This document shows, in pieces, positions 1 to 8,984 of a stretch of DNA of 64,000 nt. Both the position numbers and the translations under genes were made by a program. Below the pieces are notes generated by a model. The model was not told the DNA's origin, searched no databases, and was given only the letters and a program-made list of their open reading frames with translations. This DNA is from Chrysopilus asiliformis. Taxonomy: Eukaryota; Arthropoda; Insecta; Diptera; Rhagionidae. Position 1 is the first letter of the stretch; the number at the start of each line of letters is the position of its first letter. The stretch is from positions 47,462,386-47,526,385 of the forward strand of contig OZ035962.1 in NCBI GenBank assembly GCA_964034945.1. Reading direction: 5' to 3'.

Positions 1-105
1 TCAAAATCGGCCGCGCCGTTTTTGCGTAATGCCGGAACAAACATTCAGTCAAACAGACAGAAATACCGACCGACATACAGACAGACGGACAAACATAAAT
101 TTTAA

Positions 106-600
106 GCATAACAAAACCTATAATTGCCAGTCTGGCAATTATTAGAAACTCGTATAGTGATATTCCTATCAAAATTGGAACAGTTGTATCAAAATTCCAG
201 TTTGAAGTCAAACTTTCCAATAAGATTTTTTAAAATTTGTTCCAATAGGATTTTGATGTATGGGAGTTTTATTTAGAATCATATCCTAAATAACTTTTGT
301 TCTTGCACTTATTTGATAATATGAACAGTTTTTGATATATTCGCAAAAAACATTTTCGTTCGTATGGGGGGTACCCCCCTAATAGTCCATTTTTGCCCTT
401 TAACGAACTTAACCTTACATTTTACGAAAAACGGATCTGCTCAAAATTTCAAGTCTACTGAATCCGTGCGCCCTCAATCCGCGCCACAGACGGACATGCA
501 AAAATCAATTTGGTTTATCATTCTAAACACACTGGTGTAATACATTTTTATGTGTGGTGACGGGGTCTTGGCGTTACAAACGGTAAGGCAAAATTAATAT
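106..600 (+). repeat. Dispersed repeat family A, copy 1 (mariner-like, non-autonomous)
   Basis: The body starts with the AATTGCCAGTCTGGCAATT palindrome and contains the GGGGGGTACCCCCC-type block near 365-378. It ends with the conserved tail (ATTCTAAACACACTGGTG ... GGCGTTACAAACGGTAAGG). The same body and tail recur near 1907, 35124, 36221, 37317, 37751 (inverted) and 40752 (inverted). The terminal TATACCC end is missing here. Bases 1-105 hold CAGA/GACGGA-rich sequence from another copy. Confidence 0.7.
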
Positions 601-638
601 AAGGCTTTGCCTTTTAAATATATAGATGAGTTTTCGGA

Positions 639-1067
639 TCTTAACAACATGGATCGCAGCTGGGCGTTTAATGAAGGGGTAAAATACCCATGCTCGAAGC
701 CAGGGTTGCTGGTGCCAAGGTTTTGTTTTTTTAATTTATTTTTTTTTTTCATTTAGTTAAAACAAATTTTTTTCTTTGTGATTTTTGTGTTTTTTTTGTA
801 TGTGAAAACTGTTTAAAACAAAAATAGAGACACTAATTATAAACCGAAAACGATTTTGATCAGATTTTCACCATTGTCCGTGATGATAATATTTTATGAC
901 TGAAGTTAGCTTGCCCATGAGGAGGCTGGAAAAACTAATTGGGTATTAGAGTTTTAAAATTCAAAACCGAAAGTCTTGAAGCGAACACGTTTATTTTCTA
1001 AAAGTTATTTCTGGAAGTTTTTTGTGCAAAAAAAACTTTAGCCCGACAACGATGGGTCTGCATCTAG
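639..1067 (+). mobile_element. Small non-autonomous Helitron, family D copy 1
   Basis: The 429-bp unit begins TCTTAACAACA and ends GGGTCTGCATCTAG, lying between a 5' A and a 3' T. TC...CTAG ends and an A/T target are the Helitron hallmarks. A second copy of exactly 429 bp lies at 56182-56610 with the same A/T flanks. A short inverted pair (AGCCC/GGGTCT) precedes the CTAG. There is no coding capacity. The boundary rests on two copies agreeing. Confidence 0.7.
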
Positions 1068-1360
1068 TAAAATATTATTAAAAATTGGTGGAAAAGTAAA
1101 ATGGACACATCTACCCAAACCCCCTTTACCCCCCGTTCACCCCCTTAGCGCTAAAATTTCGAAAAATCTCGATGGTGGGACATATTCTGAAAGTTTCAAG
1201 TCTCTATCTTCAGGGGTTTGGGCTGGGCGTCAGGTTAAACGATTTTATATATAGAGAAGATGGTTTTCACTTTTTCCAATAAAAGACGATGCGTAACAGA
1301 TATTTTTAATTTTACGTTTAAAAAACTCAATTTCAACAAAAAAAAATAAATAAAAATATT
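1068..1360. repeat. Repeat fragment (CCCCTTTACCCCCC ... TATATATAGA)
   Basis: Bases 1112-1256 are nearly identical to 3460-3605: the same run of C-rich sequence, then GGGCTGGGCGTCAGG, then TTTTATATATAGA. On the minus strand this begins TCTATATATAAAATCG, which resembles a Helitron 5' end, but the other end is not defined. No gene is visible. Confidence 0.5.
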
Positions 1361-1420
1361 TTGCCACCGCTCAGAATTGAACCCGTACCTGGCGCGATAT
1401 AGTTTACACTTATTCAGTAG
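1361..1420 (-). repeat. tRNA-derived SINE-like fragment
   Basis: On the minus strand the sequence contains a B-box-like GGGTTCAATTCTGAG following an anticodon-arm-like region, and its GTGGCAAAA end flanks an A/T-rich stretch. An almost identical copy lies at 3664-3723. The A-box half is not convincing here, so only the 3' half of the tRNA-like head is supported. Bases 1421-1697 are AT-rich with no gene. Confidence 0.5.
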
Positions 1421-1697
1421 TAAGAATATAAATTTTAAAGATAAATTAAGTAATAAAAAACAGGCAGTCATTGGGGACTGCCAACAGAAGTGAAAACAAT
1501 AATATTTGTAAGGTAATTTTGTCGTGTAATTATACCTATATATTTTTCAACCTGAAATTTTGAAAATATATGCTAATAAGCAATAAATTTCAAATAAAAG
1601 TCAATATGCAGAATAAGGTTTGAATTCCTCAACACCACATGATTTTCTTATACAAAAAATGGCTAGATATTTAATTTTTTTCTGTATAAGAATGCCA

Positions 1698-1760
1698 CGA
1701 AATAAAATGAGACAGAAAATTTCTGAACAGTACAGAAATTTTCTGTCTCATTTTATTTCG
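1698..1760. repeat. Perfect inverted repeat, 28-bp arms, 7-nt loop
   Basis: The left arm 1698-1725 (CGAAATAAAATGAGACAGAA...) is perfectly complementary to 1733-1760. Single-arm copies of the same sequence recur near 1825-1850 and 4103-4130 next to GTCACGTGCTG, so the arm is part of a local repeat family. Confidence 0.85.
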
Positions 1761-1906
1761 CTGTATGATATTTTCCAAAAAAAAATCGATTTTTTGTTGT
1801 ATAACAAAGTCACGTGCTGTTCAGAAATTTTCTGTCTCATTTTATTTTACCGTATATTTTCAAAAAAAATCGATTTTTTCTGTATAAAAAAATTCATTTT
1901 TTCCGT

Positions 1907-2492
1907 ATAAACATAACAAAAGCTATAATTGCCAATCTGGCAATCATTGGAGACCCGTATGGTGATATTCGTATCAAAATTCGAACAGTTGTACCAAAAT
2001 TCCACTTTGAAGTCAAACTTTCCAATAAGATTTTTTAAAATTTATTCCAATCAGATTTTGATGTATGGGAGTTTTATGTAGAATCATATCCTAAATAACT
2101 TTTGTTCTTGCACTTTTTTGATAAGATGCACCGTTTTTGAGATATTCGCAAAAAACGTTTTCGTTCGTATGGGGGGTACCCCCTCCATTCCATTTTTGCC
2201 CATTAACGAACTTAGCCTCGCATTTTACGAAAAACGGATCTGCGCAAAATTTCAAGTCTCTAGCTCAATCCGTGCGCCCGCAATCCGCGCCACAGACGGA
2301 CAGACAGACGGACAGACAGACAGACAGACGGACAGACAGACGGACGGACAGACGGACGGACATGCTAAATTCAACTTTTTTCATCATTCTAAACACATTG
2401 GTGTAATTCATTTTTGTGTGCGATGACAAGATCTTGGCGTTACAAACGGTAAGGCAAAGTTAATATACCCTTTGGTTTCACCATACGGGTAT
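1907..2492 (+). mobile_element. Dispersed repeat family A, copy 2, with terminal end
   Basis: This copy contains the AATTGCC/GGCAAT palindrome, the GTATGGGGGGTACCCCC block (about 2168-2184), a CAGA/CGGA microsatellite (about 2292-2362) and the complete 3' tail ending CACCATACGGGTATA at the boundary. Comparison with the complete copy at 37751-38469 indicates a Tc1/mariner-type terminus. The left inverted tail is missing. The overlapping open frames here are by-products of the simple repeat. Confidence 0.7.
2292..2362 (+). repeat. CAGA/CGGA microsatellite inside family A
   Basis: The run of ACGGACAGAC units is expanded to different lengths in each family A copy (short near 35510 and 36605, long near 37890-37970 on the other strand). 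Confidence 0.85.
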
Positions 2493-2664
2493 AAAAAAAT
2501 CAAATGAAAGTGAATCAGCATTCTTAAGCTGTTAAATTATCATGTCGGTGACACGAACTCATGAGATTTTACCCATCCAAAAATCGCCCAACGCGCCTAA
2601 AGAAGTATAATATAAATAAAATAAGTAATTTAAGGTCAAAAAAAATTAAAAAAAAAAAAACATT

Positions 2665-2726
2665 TTGTCACCACTCGGAATCGAACCCGCACATCTGGCG
2701 CATTTTAGTCTAACACTTATTCAGTA
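2665..2726 (-). repeat. tRNA-derived SINE-like fragment
   Basis: The minus strand reads a tRNA-like 3' half: anticodon-arm-like GTTAGACTAAAATGCGCC and a B box GGGTTCGATTCC. A near-identical copy is at 4701-4761. It is embedded in A-rich sequence (2625-2660). Confidence 0.55.
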
Positions 2727-2820
2727 GTAAAAATGTAAACTTAAAGATAAATCAAGTAATAAAATATTAAAAAAAGTAAATAAATCAACAAAAAAAAATT
2801 TGAAAAGAAAAAAAAATAAT

Positions 2821-2895
2821 TTTGTCACCGATAAGAATTGAACCCGGTGCTTGGCGCATGGTAGTCCAACTTCTAACTCACTGCGCTGATCATAC
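2821..2895 (-). repeat. tRNA-derived SINE-like repeat with A and B boxes
   Basis: The minus strand has a plausible A box (TCAGCGCAGTGAG), an anticodon region (GGACTACCATGCGCC) and a B box (GGGTTCAATTC), in the order and spacing of a tRNA. It is not a functional tRNA gene: the acceptor ends do not pair and it is followed by an A-rich run. The best of the six local copies; its twin is at 5860-5935. Confidence 0.6.
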
Positions 2896-2905
2896 AGTAC
2901 GGAAA

Positions 2906-3334
2906 GTCGTGTTAACATTGAAGACTTAGTTAGCGGCATATTGATAATTTTGAAAGGCAAATCACTAATAAAGTATTATTAAAAATTGAAAAAAAAGTAA
3001 AACGGACATATCTACAGCTATAGAGCTTTCATTTAAAAAAAGAATCATCAAAATCGGTTCAATAGGAACTGCAGGAGCTCTGTCGAAAGAAATCCATACA
3101 AAATCGCTTTGCCTTTTAAATATATAGATTCGTGATCAGCGACCCCGAAAACCCCCTAATGACATTTTTTCCCGGAAAAATGGGAAAACGGATATTTGCA
3201 TTATCCTTACAGGACCTTCCGTTTTGAATTTTGAAAATCTAACACCGGATTCGTGATCAGCGACCCCAAAAATCCCCGAGTGATACTTTTCAGCCTCCTA
3301 TTGAGCAGGATTCATGGCGAAAATCACGGTTTAA
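2906..3334. repeat. Repeat fragments; Helitron-like 5' end on the minus strand near 3128
   Basis: Bases 2930-3128 (through CTTTGCCTTTTAAATATATAGA) are repeated at 5970-6165 and in part near 56060-56175 and 59030-59110. On the minus strand each begins TCTATATATTTAAAAGGC, like a Helitron 5' terminus. After it, 3130-3330 carries diverged pieces of the 124-bp tandem family (GTGATCAGCGACCCC). No gene seen. Confidence 0.5.
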
Positions 3335-3453
3335 CCCATTTTGGCCCAAATGGTCGGTTTACCGACCAGTACGTTAAGTAATTTTGATTATTATTGGTAC
3401 CGCATATAAGTCAAAGTTGCTATTATGAAAACACGAGGCCGGGCCAAAATGGG
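3335..3453. mobile_element. piggyBac-type MITE
   Basis: A 119-bp element starts CCCATTTTGGCCC and ends GGGCCAAAATGGG, a perfect 13-bp terminal inverted repeat, flanked on both sides by TTAA (3331-3334 and 3454-3457). TTAA duplication with CCC/GGG ends is diagnostic of the piggyBac superfamily. No coding sequence. Confidence 0.85.
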
Positions 3454-3457
3454 TTAA

Positions 3458-4807
3458 AAACACCCAAACCCCCTTTACCCCCCGTTCACCCCCTTAGCGC
3501 TAAAATTTCGAAAAATCTCGATGGTTGGAACATATTCTGAAAGTTTTAAGTCTCTATCTTCAGGGGTTTGGGCTGGGCGTCAGGTTAAACGATTTTATAT
3601 ATAGAGCAGATGGTTTTCACTTTTTCCAATAAAGACTCAATTTCAACAAAAAAAAAAAAATATTTTGCCACCGCTCAGAATTGAACCCGTACCTGGCGCG
3701 ATGTAGTTTACACTTATTCAGTAGTAAGAATATAAATTTTAAAGATAAATTAAGTAATAAAAAAAAACAGGCAGTCATTGGGGACTGCCAACAGAAGTGA
3801 AAACAATAATATATGCAAGGTAATTTTGTCGTGTATTTATGCCTATATATTTTTTAACCTGAAATTTTGAAAATATATGCTAATAAGCAGTAAATGTCAA
3901 ATAAAAGTCAATATGCATGTTAAGGTTTGAATTCCTGAGCAGCACATGATTTTCTTATACAACAAATAGCTACAGATATTTAATTCTTTCTGTATAAGAA
4001 TGCCACGTGCTGTTCAGACATTTTCTGTGTAATTTTATTTTGCTGTATATTTTCCAAAAAAACAAATCGATTTTTTGCTGTATAACAAAGTCACGTGCTG
4101 CTCAGAAATTTTCTGTCTCATTTTATTTTGCTGTATGATATTTTCCGTTGATTGGGTAATCGGATTTTTCCATTTTTGGCCACAAAACAGACAAAAACCC
4201 TCCCAGAAACGTAAAAATACTCGTTTCTCGCCATTGGTAAGAATTCGTACTACAAAACCTTTTTTCACATTTTTGTTTATTTTTTCGAAGAATGTACCAC
4301 AAAGCGGTAAGGGGTTGAGCCCTTAGATCATTTTTATTCCAAAATCAATAAAAATTTTCACGTTTTTCTGGAAAAAATACCACATATTGAGCATATCAGA
4401 GTATTGGCTATTTACCGTGGTTAAGAATTTTTACCACAATTTTCCGGAAAACTGTGGGTCGGAAAATTCTGAAACTTTTTGAAAGTCATATTCGACCCAA
4501 AAGTAGCTTCCACACAAATTTTGATGGAAAAATTCCCACGCGTCTAAGAGCGGCGAAAAATGGGTTAAGCTGTTAAATTAGCATGTCGGTGACGCGAACT
4601 CAAGGTTTTACCCATCCAAAAATCGCACAACGCGCCTAAAGAAGTATAATATAAATAAAATAAATAATTTAAGGTCAAAAAAAAATTTAAAAAAAACATT
4701 TTGTCACCACTCGGAATCGAACCCGCACATCTGGCGCATTGTAGTCTAACACTTATTCAGGAGTAAAAATGTAAACTTGAAGATAAATTAAGTAATAAAA
4801 TATTTAA
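3458..4807. repeat. Mosaic of repeat fragments without a gene
   Basis: 3460-3605 repeats 1112-1256. 3664-3723 and 4701-4761 (minus) are tRNA-like fragments matching 1361-1420 and 2665-2726. 4080-4140 repeats the GTCACGTGCTG/CAGAAATTTTCTGTCTC sequence of 1805-1850. 4140-4560 is AT-rich sequence that I do not recognise; its short open frames have no recognisable domain. Confidence 0.5.
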
Positions 4808-5081
4808 AAAAAAAAATAAAAAAAATTTTTTTAAAAAAAAGCTTTTATTAAAAAATAATGCACTAAAAAGGAAAAAATAATTTTCTGGACGCTGTGTATC
4901 ACAAATATAAAAGCTTTTAAAAAGCGAGATAAATTTTTATTTTATTGTTTTATGCTTTATCTCGCTTTTTAAAAGCTTTTATATTTGTGATACACAGCGT
5001 CCAGAAAATTATTTTTTCCTTTTTAGTGCATTATTTTTTAATAAAAGCTTTTTTTTAAAAAAATTTTTTTTATTTTTTTTA
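4808..5081. repeat. Large near-perfect palindrome (about 126-bp arms, 22-nt spacer)
   Basis: The arm 4808-4933 (…AAAAGCTTTTAAAAAGCGAG ATAAA) is complementary over nearly its whole length to 4956-5081, with the spacer about 4934-4955. Both arms contain the GACGCTGTGTATCACAAATA segment and its complement. The AAAAGCTTTTA motif in the arms also ends the neighbouring tandem-repeat family (about 5793, 58690, 60370), so this may be a fold-back derivative of that family. Confidence 0.8.
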
Positions 5082-5099
5082 TTTTGTTCTTTTTAGTCT

Positions 5100-5640
5100 T
5101 CGAATATGTATCCTTACATTTGAGATGTCCTTACAGACTTTTTAATGGCAGATTCGGATTTAGCCACCTCAAAAACCCCCAGAATAGATTTTTTTCCGGA
5201 AAATTTGGAGAAAAGGATAATCACGTTATACTTACAGGACCTTCAGTTATCCTTACAGACTTTTTAATGACAGATTCGGATTCAGCGACCCCAAAAACCC
5301 CCAGGATAGATTTTTTTCCGGAAAATTTGGAGAAAAGGATAATCACGTTATCCTTACAGGACCTTTCGTTATCCTTACAGACTTTTTAATGACAAATTCG
5401 GATTCAGCGACCCCAAAAACCCCCAGGATAGATTTTTTTCCGGAAAATTTGAAGAAAAGGATAATCACGTTATCCTTACAGGACCTTCCGTTATCCTTAC
5501 AGACTTTTTGATGACAGATTCGAATTCAGCGACCCCAAAAACCCCCAGAATGGATTTTTTTCCGGAAAATTTGGAGAAAAGGATAATTACGTTATCCTTA
5601 CAGGACCTTCTCTTATCCTTACAAGGACGAAGTAGAGAAA
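5100..5640 (+). repeat. Tandem array, ~124-bp monomer, about 4 copies
   Basis: The monomer contains CTTACAGACTTTTTAATG, GATTCGGATTCAGCGACC, AAAACCCCCAG, TTTTTTTCCGGAAAATTTGG and AAAAGGATAATCACGTTATC. It matches the larger array at 57430-58545 and the diverged one at 59850-60235. Open frames running through it are repeat artefacts. Confidence 0.85.
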
Positions 5641-5815
5641 ATATTGTATTGTCATCGGACTTATATAAGTGTACAAAATTTCAAGTGAATCGGATGAGTG
5701 GAAGTGGGTCAAAATTTGATTGCAAGATTTGACCCCGACAAACAAACAAACAAACAAACAAACAAACAAACAAACAAACAAGATAGCGAGCTAAATAAAA
5801 GCTTTTAAAAAGTAA
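5641..5815 (+). repeat. Unique end of the tandem-array element, with (CAAA)n
   Basis: After the last monomer comes AAGGACGAAGTAGAGAAAAT, a unique stretch, then (CAAA)n at about 5739-5780, then GCGAGCTAAATAAAAGCTTT. The same order follows the array at 58546-58705. This gives one shared terminus for the family. Confidence 0.7.
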
Positions 5816-5859
5816 ATAAATCAACAAAAAAAAATTGAAAAGAAAAAAAAAAGAATTTT

Positions 5860-5935
5860 GTCACCGATAAGAATTGAACCCGGTGCCTGGCGCATGGTAG
5901 TCCAACTTCTAACTCATTGCACTAATCAGACAGTA
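5860..5935 (-). repeat. tRNA-derived SINE-like repeat
   Basis: Twin of 2821-2895: B box GGGTTCAATTC and A-box-like TTAGTGCAATGAG on the minus strand. The following 5940-6165 repeats 2905-3128, so the two loci are copies of one larger unit. Confidence 0.55.
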
Positions 5936-6169
5936 CGGAATGTCGTTTTAACATTGAAGACTTAGTTAGCGGCATATTGATAATTTTGAAAGGTAAATCA
6001 CTAATAAAGTATTATTAAAAATTGAAAAAAAAAGTAAAACGGACATATCTACAGCTATAGAGCTTTCATTTAAAAAAAGAATCATCAAAATCGGTTCAAT
6101 AGGAACTGCAGGAGCTCTGTCGAAAGAAATCCATACAAAATCGCTTTGCCTTTTAAATATATAGATAAT

Positions 6170-7277
6170 AATAATAATAATTTTTTTTTTTCGAGGCTGG
6201 GGAGGAAAATGTCTACACAGACCCAAGCGGCGTCCCTGGCATGGGTACTGCGGGGTTCACGAAGTGCCCGTTGACCCGCTAAAAACCTGCCCCTTTCCCA
6301 GGATATGTGACATGGTCTGAAACTACGACGAATGCACTACTTCAGACCATGGTCATCCTGTGTGTAAGGCATGCTTGAGCCTTAATCTGCTGCTGTCGTG
6401 CCTGCGTCTAGGCGTCTCTTTTTAGCACGGAGGACCATCTCGACGTACTTCGCAATGCTGGACCAGTTCTGCTCACTACTCAGGAGCATGGTTACTGCTG
6501 TGTCTGGCCTCCAGCTGCCACCAATCTGGGCTTGAAGGCGCTCTCGCTCGTTTGCCCAGTAGGAGCACTCAAAGAACGTGTGCTCTGGACCATCTTCGTC
6601 GGCGTCACCATGTATGCAGCTCTGCTGTTGCTGTATTTTCATCCGGAATAAGTACGTGCCAAAGTAGCCGTGGCCGGAGAGTAGCTGCGTCAGGTAGAAG
6701 TTTACCTCGCCAAATTTCCTCTTTACCCACGTTCTCAGGTCGGGGATGAGTCGTGCTGTCCACCTTCCTGTCGTTTCGTTTTCCCAGCGGTCTTGCCACA
6801 ATTGCATGGTAAGCTCTCTTGCGTGCGTGTTGTCCTCGTCATTTGTTTGGCGACTTAGCCAGACCCGCCGTCGCTCCATGGCCATCAGGTCTACGGGGAT
6901 AGAGCTGCTAATCACCAACACTGCTGCTGCCGGAACCGTTCGGTACGCACTCGCTACTCTGAGAGCTGCAGTTCTCTGCACCTTTACCAAAGCTTTGGAT
7001 TTTTTCTGTATGTTTAGAGTGTCTGCCCATACTTCACATCCGTACAACAGTATCGCGTTCACTGTGGTCATCAACAACTTCCGCTTGCACTCCGTCGGGC
7101 CGCCCACGTTCGCCATCAGCTTGCTAAGCGACAGTGTCGCTCTTGAAGCTTTATCGGCTGCATGGTTAATCTGCGCCCAAAATGTCATTCTGGGGTCGAG
7201 ACGAACTCCCAGATAGTTAACCGCTTTGCTCGTTCTGATGACGGTATCATAAACTTGCATATCGACTTCTAACTCTA
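6170..7277 (-). pseudogene. 5'-truncated R1-clade-like LINE, ORF2 3' part
   Basis: The minus-strand frame (stop at 6382) encodes about 298 residues of the part downstream of the reverse transcriptase catalytic core: VNYLGVRLDPRM, the thumb-like LMANVGGP...LLYGCEVWAD, ALRVASAYRTV, and a C-terminal zinc-knuckle-like C-(H)-EHTFFEC-W block. This order is typical of R1/TRAS-type insect LINEs. The RT core and endonuclease are absent. The 3' end has a 3'UTR (6182-6381) and a short (ATT)n tail near 6167-6181. It is much more GC-rich than its surroundings. The 5' end is joined directly to a truncated BEL-A LTR at 7277/7278, so this is a dead copy. Clade assignment is from motif memory. Confidence 0.8.
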
Positions 7278-7390
7278 TGTCGTTAAAATAAAATCTATAA
7301 AAAATCGAAAATTATCAAAGAGTTTTTCTTCTTTCTTTTACAAAATATTTTACAGTCCATTAAGTCAGAACTCAGTTAAATCTCTAGACA
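7278..7390 (+). repeat. BEL-A left LTR, 3' fragment (113 bp)
   Basis: It matches 33258-33370, the end of the BEL-A right LTR, and ends in ...TCTCTAGACA. The first half of the LTR is missing and is replaced by the R1-like LINE, so the left boundary of BEL-A and its target duplication are lost. Confidence 0.85.
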
Positions 7391-7394
7391 TTTA

Positions 7395-7412
7395 TGGTCC
7401 TTCGAGCCGGAT
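7395..7412 (+). promoter_or_regulatory. BEL-A primer binding site (tRNA-Tyr)
   Basis: TGGTCCTTCGAGCCGGAT begins 4 nt after the LTR and is complementary to the 3' end (…CCGGCTCGAAGGA plus CCA) of insect tRNA-Tyr as I remember it. The same 18-mer follows the LTRs of BEL-B and BEL-C. Bases 7413-7880 are the untranslated leader. Confidence 0.8.
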
Positions 7413-7880
7413 CTGTGTCCGGTAGTGAAAAACGAAAAGTTATCTCGCTCGAACAGGTTTTTTCTCAATTGGATTTTTTCTTTATCAAAGTGAGGTTCTA
7501 AAAAATCAATCGCGTATTTTAACGGCAACGTTGTCGTGCTCGGACAAAATCAAAATTCAGGAAGTAATCGGGTGACCTTTCAGTGACCTTGTTGTAAATC
7601 ACGTTTTCAATAGTTTCGGAAAGTGTGCGTCGCTTCGAACAGAAAAACGAGTCCCTCTTCCCTCTTTCTCGTCAGACAGTGCCGAACAAAAGCCAGACTT
7701 TTCAAATCGATTGTTAACTCGTATTCGAATTGTTTGTTAAAAAGGAAGCCAGATTTTTCATTGTGTGGACAACGGAGTAGGTGCCACTCTCCAGTTTCAA
7801 AACTTGAAAACCGTAGAAATCAGTGTTGTCGCTCATCGGTTTTCATCTCCTCGTGTTGATTTTCTCGTTTAATAATCAAA

Positions 7881-8294
7881 ATGTCGTCTCAAGAGGCATT
7901 AGTTGTTAAACAAATCGAACGGTTTGAATCAATAAAACGACTTATAAATTGTTTTCAAGATCTAGAGCTCAGGGACATAACAAAATCACAAATCGAAATA
8001 CGTATCAAACTCCTTAACGCTCATTGGGATAAGTTCGAATCTAATCACGAAAAATTAAGCGGTGCTCGAATCACAGACTTTATCAGAGAACAATCATATT
8101 TTAAAGACAATATCTATGCGGCGTGTGAAAAAATCTACATTAATGGTATTTCTTCCTTGAATGCAAATCTTTCTAAAATAATTTCTTCAGAAAATGAAAG
8201 TGTAGCCGATCGTTCAACTCAAATATTCGCATCGCATTCACAATCGCTTCCCAAAATCTCTTTGCCGAAATTCGCCGGTGATTATCAAATGTGG
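7881..8294 (+). pseudogene. BEL-A gag, N-terminal part
   Basis: The ATG at 7881 opens a gag-like frame with the layout of BEL-B and BEL-C: an N-terminal helical region (SIKRLINCFQDLELRD...WDKFESNHEKL) followed by the conserved LPKISLPKFAGDYQMW block. It is interrupted after the MW codons by a solo LTR. Removing that insertion and one GTGG duplication restores MW-RPFRDA, as expected for BEL gag. Shortly after 8990, roughly 150 codons of gag present in BEL-B are missing, so the copy is dead independently of the insertions. Confidence 0.85.
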
Positions 8295-8980
8295 TGTTGT
8301 GAGTCCAAGCCTCACATAAATCACCGAAGGGAGTCAGATTACATTTCGGTAGTCGAACGAACTCAAGTGCCACATGCACTTGAAGAAAAGTATTTCGACA
8401 CCTTGAGCACTTCACGTGCCACTTAAATTAAGCGAGTCATGGCCATATTTCATGGTCAAGTGCAAGCGATCGATGGGTCAAACATCTGCATTTAAGCATA
8501 TGGCATCGATTATCGAAGTTTGCACTAGTCAGCAGAGTATTGGACGAGCATGGGAAAACTCAAGTGGTTTTCCGGATGCGCGTGTAGATTCTGCTGACCG
8601 ATGACAGAAATATTGGAATGCGCTCGCTAACCAATAATTCTACGTGCATCTTATGATGGGAAAAACTCAAGTGGAGTTTTCGGATGCGCTCAACTTGGTT
8701 AATCGAAGATCAACCAATTGGCAGTCAGTGATAAACAGCAGAAGAAGTCAGTCATAATCTAGAGTGGTAAACAGTCGTGTCAGTTGTGTAAATAAGATAA
8801 AAGTTAAATTAAGTTAAAAAACCAAAAATGTAGAATGTGTAAAATAGAATTTAATCAAGTAAGTTAAGAGAATAGTGTAGAGCGAAGTAAAATGAATGAA
8901 AATTTAATAAACGACAAATGAAAAATAATCAAGTGTTTTTGATTAATACGTTCTAATAACTCGTTATCCTCGTGATAACA
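8295..8980 (+). mobile_element. Solo LTR inserted in BEL-A gag
   Basis: A 686-bp block starts TGTTGTGAGTCC and ends CGTGATAACA. It is flanked by GTGG on both sides (8291-8294 and 8981-8984) and interrupts the conserved gag sequence between MW and RPFRDA. A polyadenylation-like AATAAA lies near 8909. TG...CA ends plus a 4-bp duplication fit an LTR of a Gypsy-type element. No internal sequence remains, so the family is unknown. Confidence 0.75.
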
Positions 8981-8984
8981 GTGG

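Noticed and set aside
2821..2895. Functional tRNA gene
   Set aside because: A and B boxes are present, but the acceptor stem does not pair and the sequence runs into a SINE-like A-rich context with multiple local copies.
5084..5732. Repetitive ORFs in the tandem array (also 58179-58394)
   Set aside because: Open frames result from a monomer length that is near a multiple of three; the residue repeats follow the DNA repeat and have no domain.
6552..7216. Plus-strand ORFs opposite the R1-like LINE
   Set aside because: They are antisense shadows of the clearly conserved minus-strand LINE frame.
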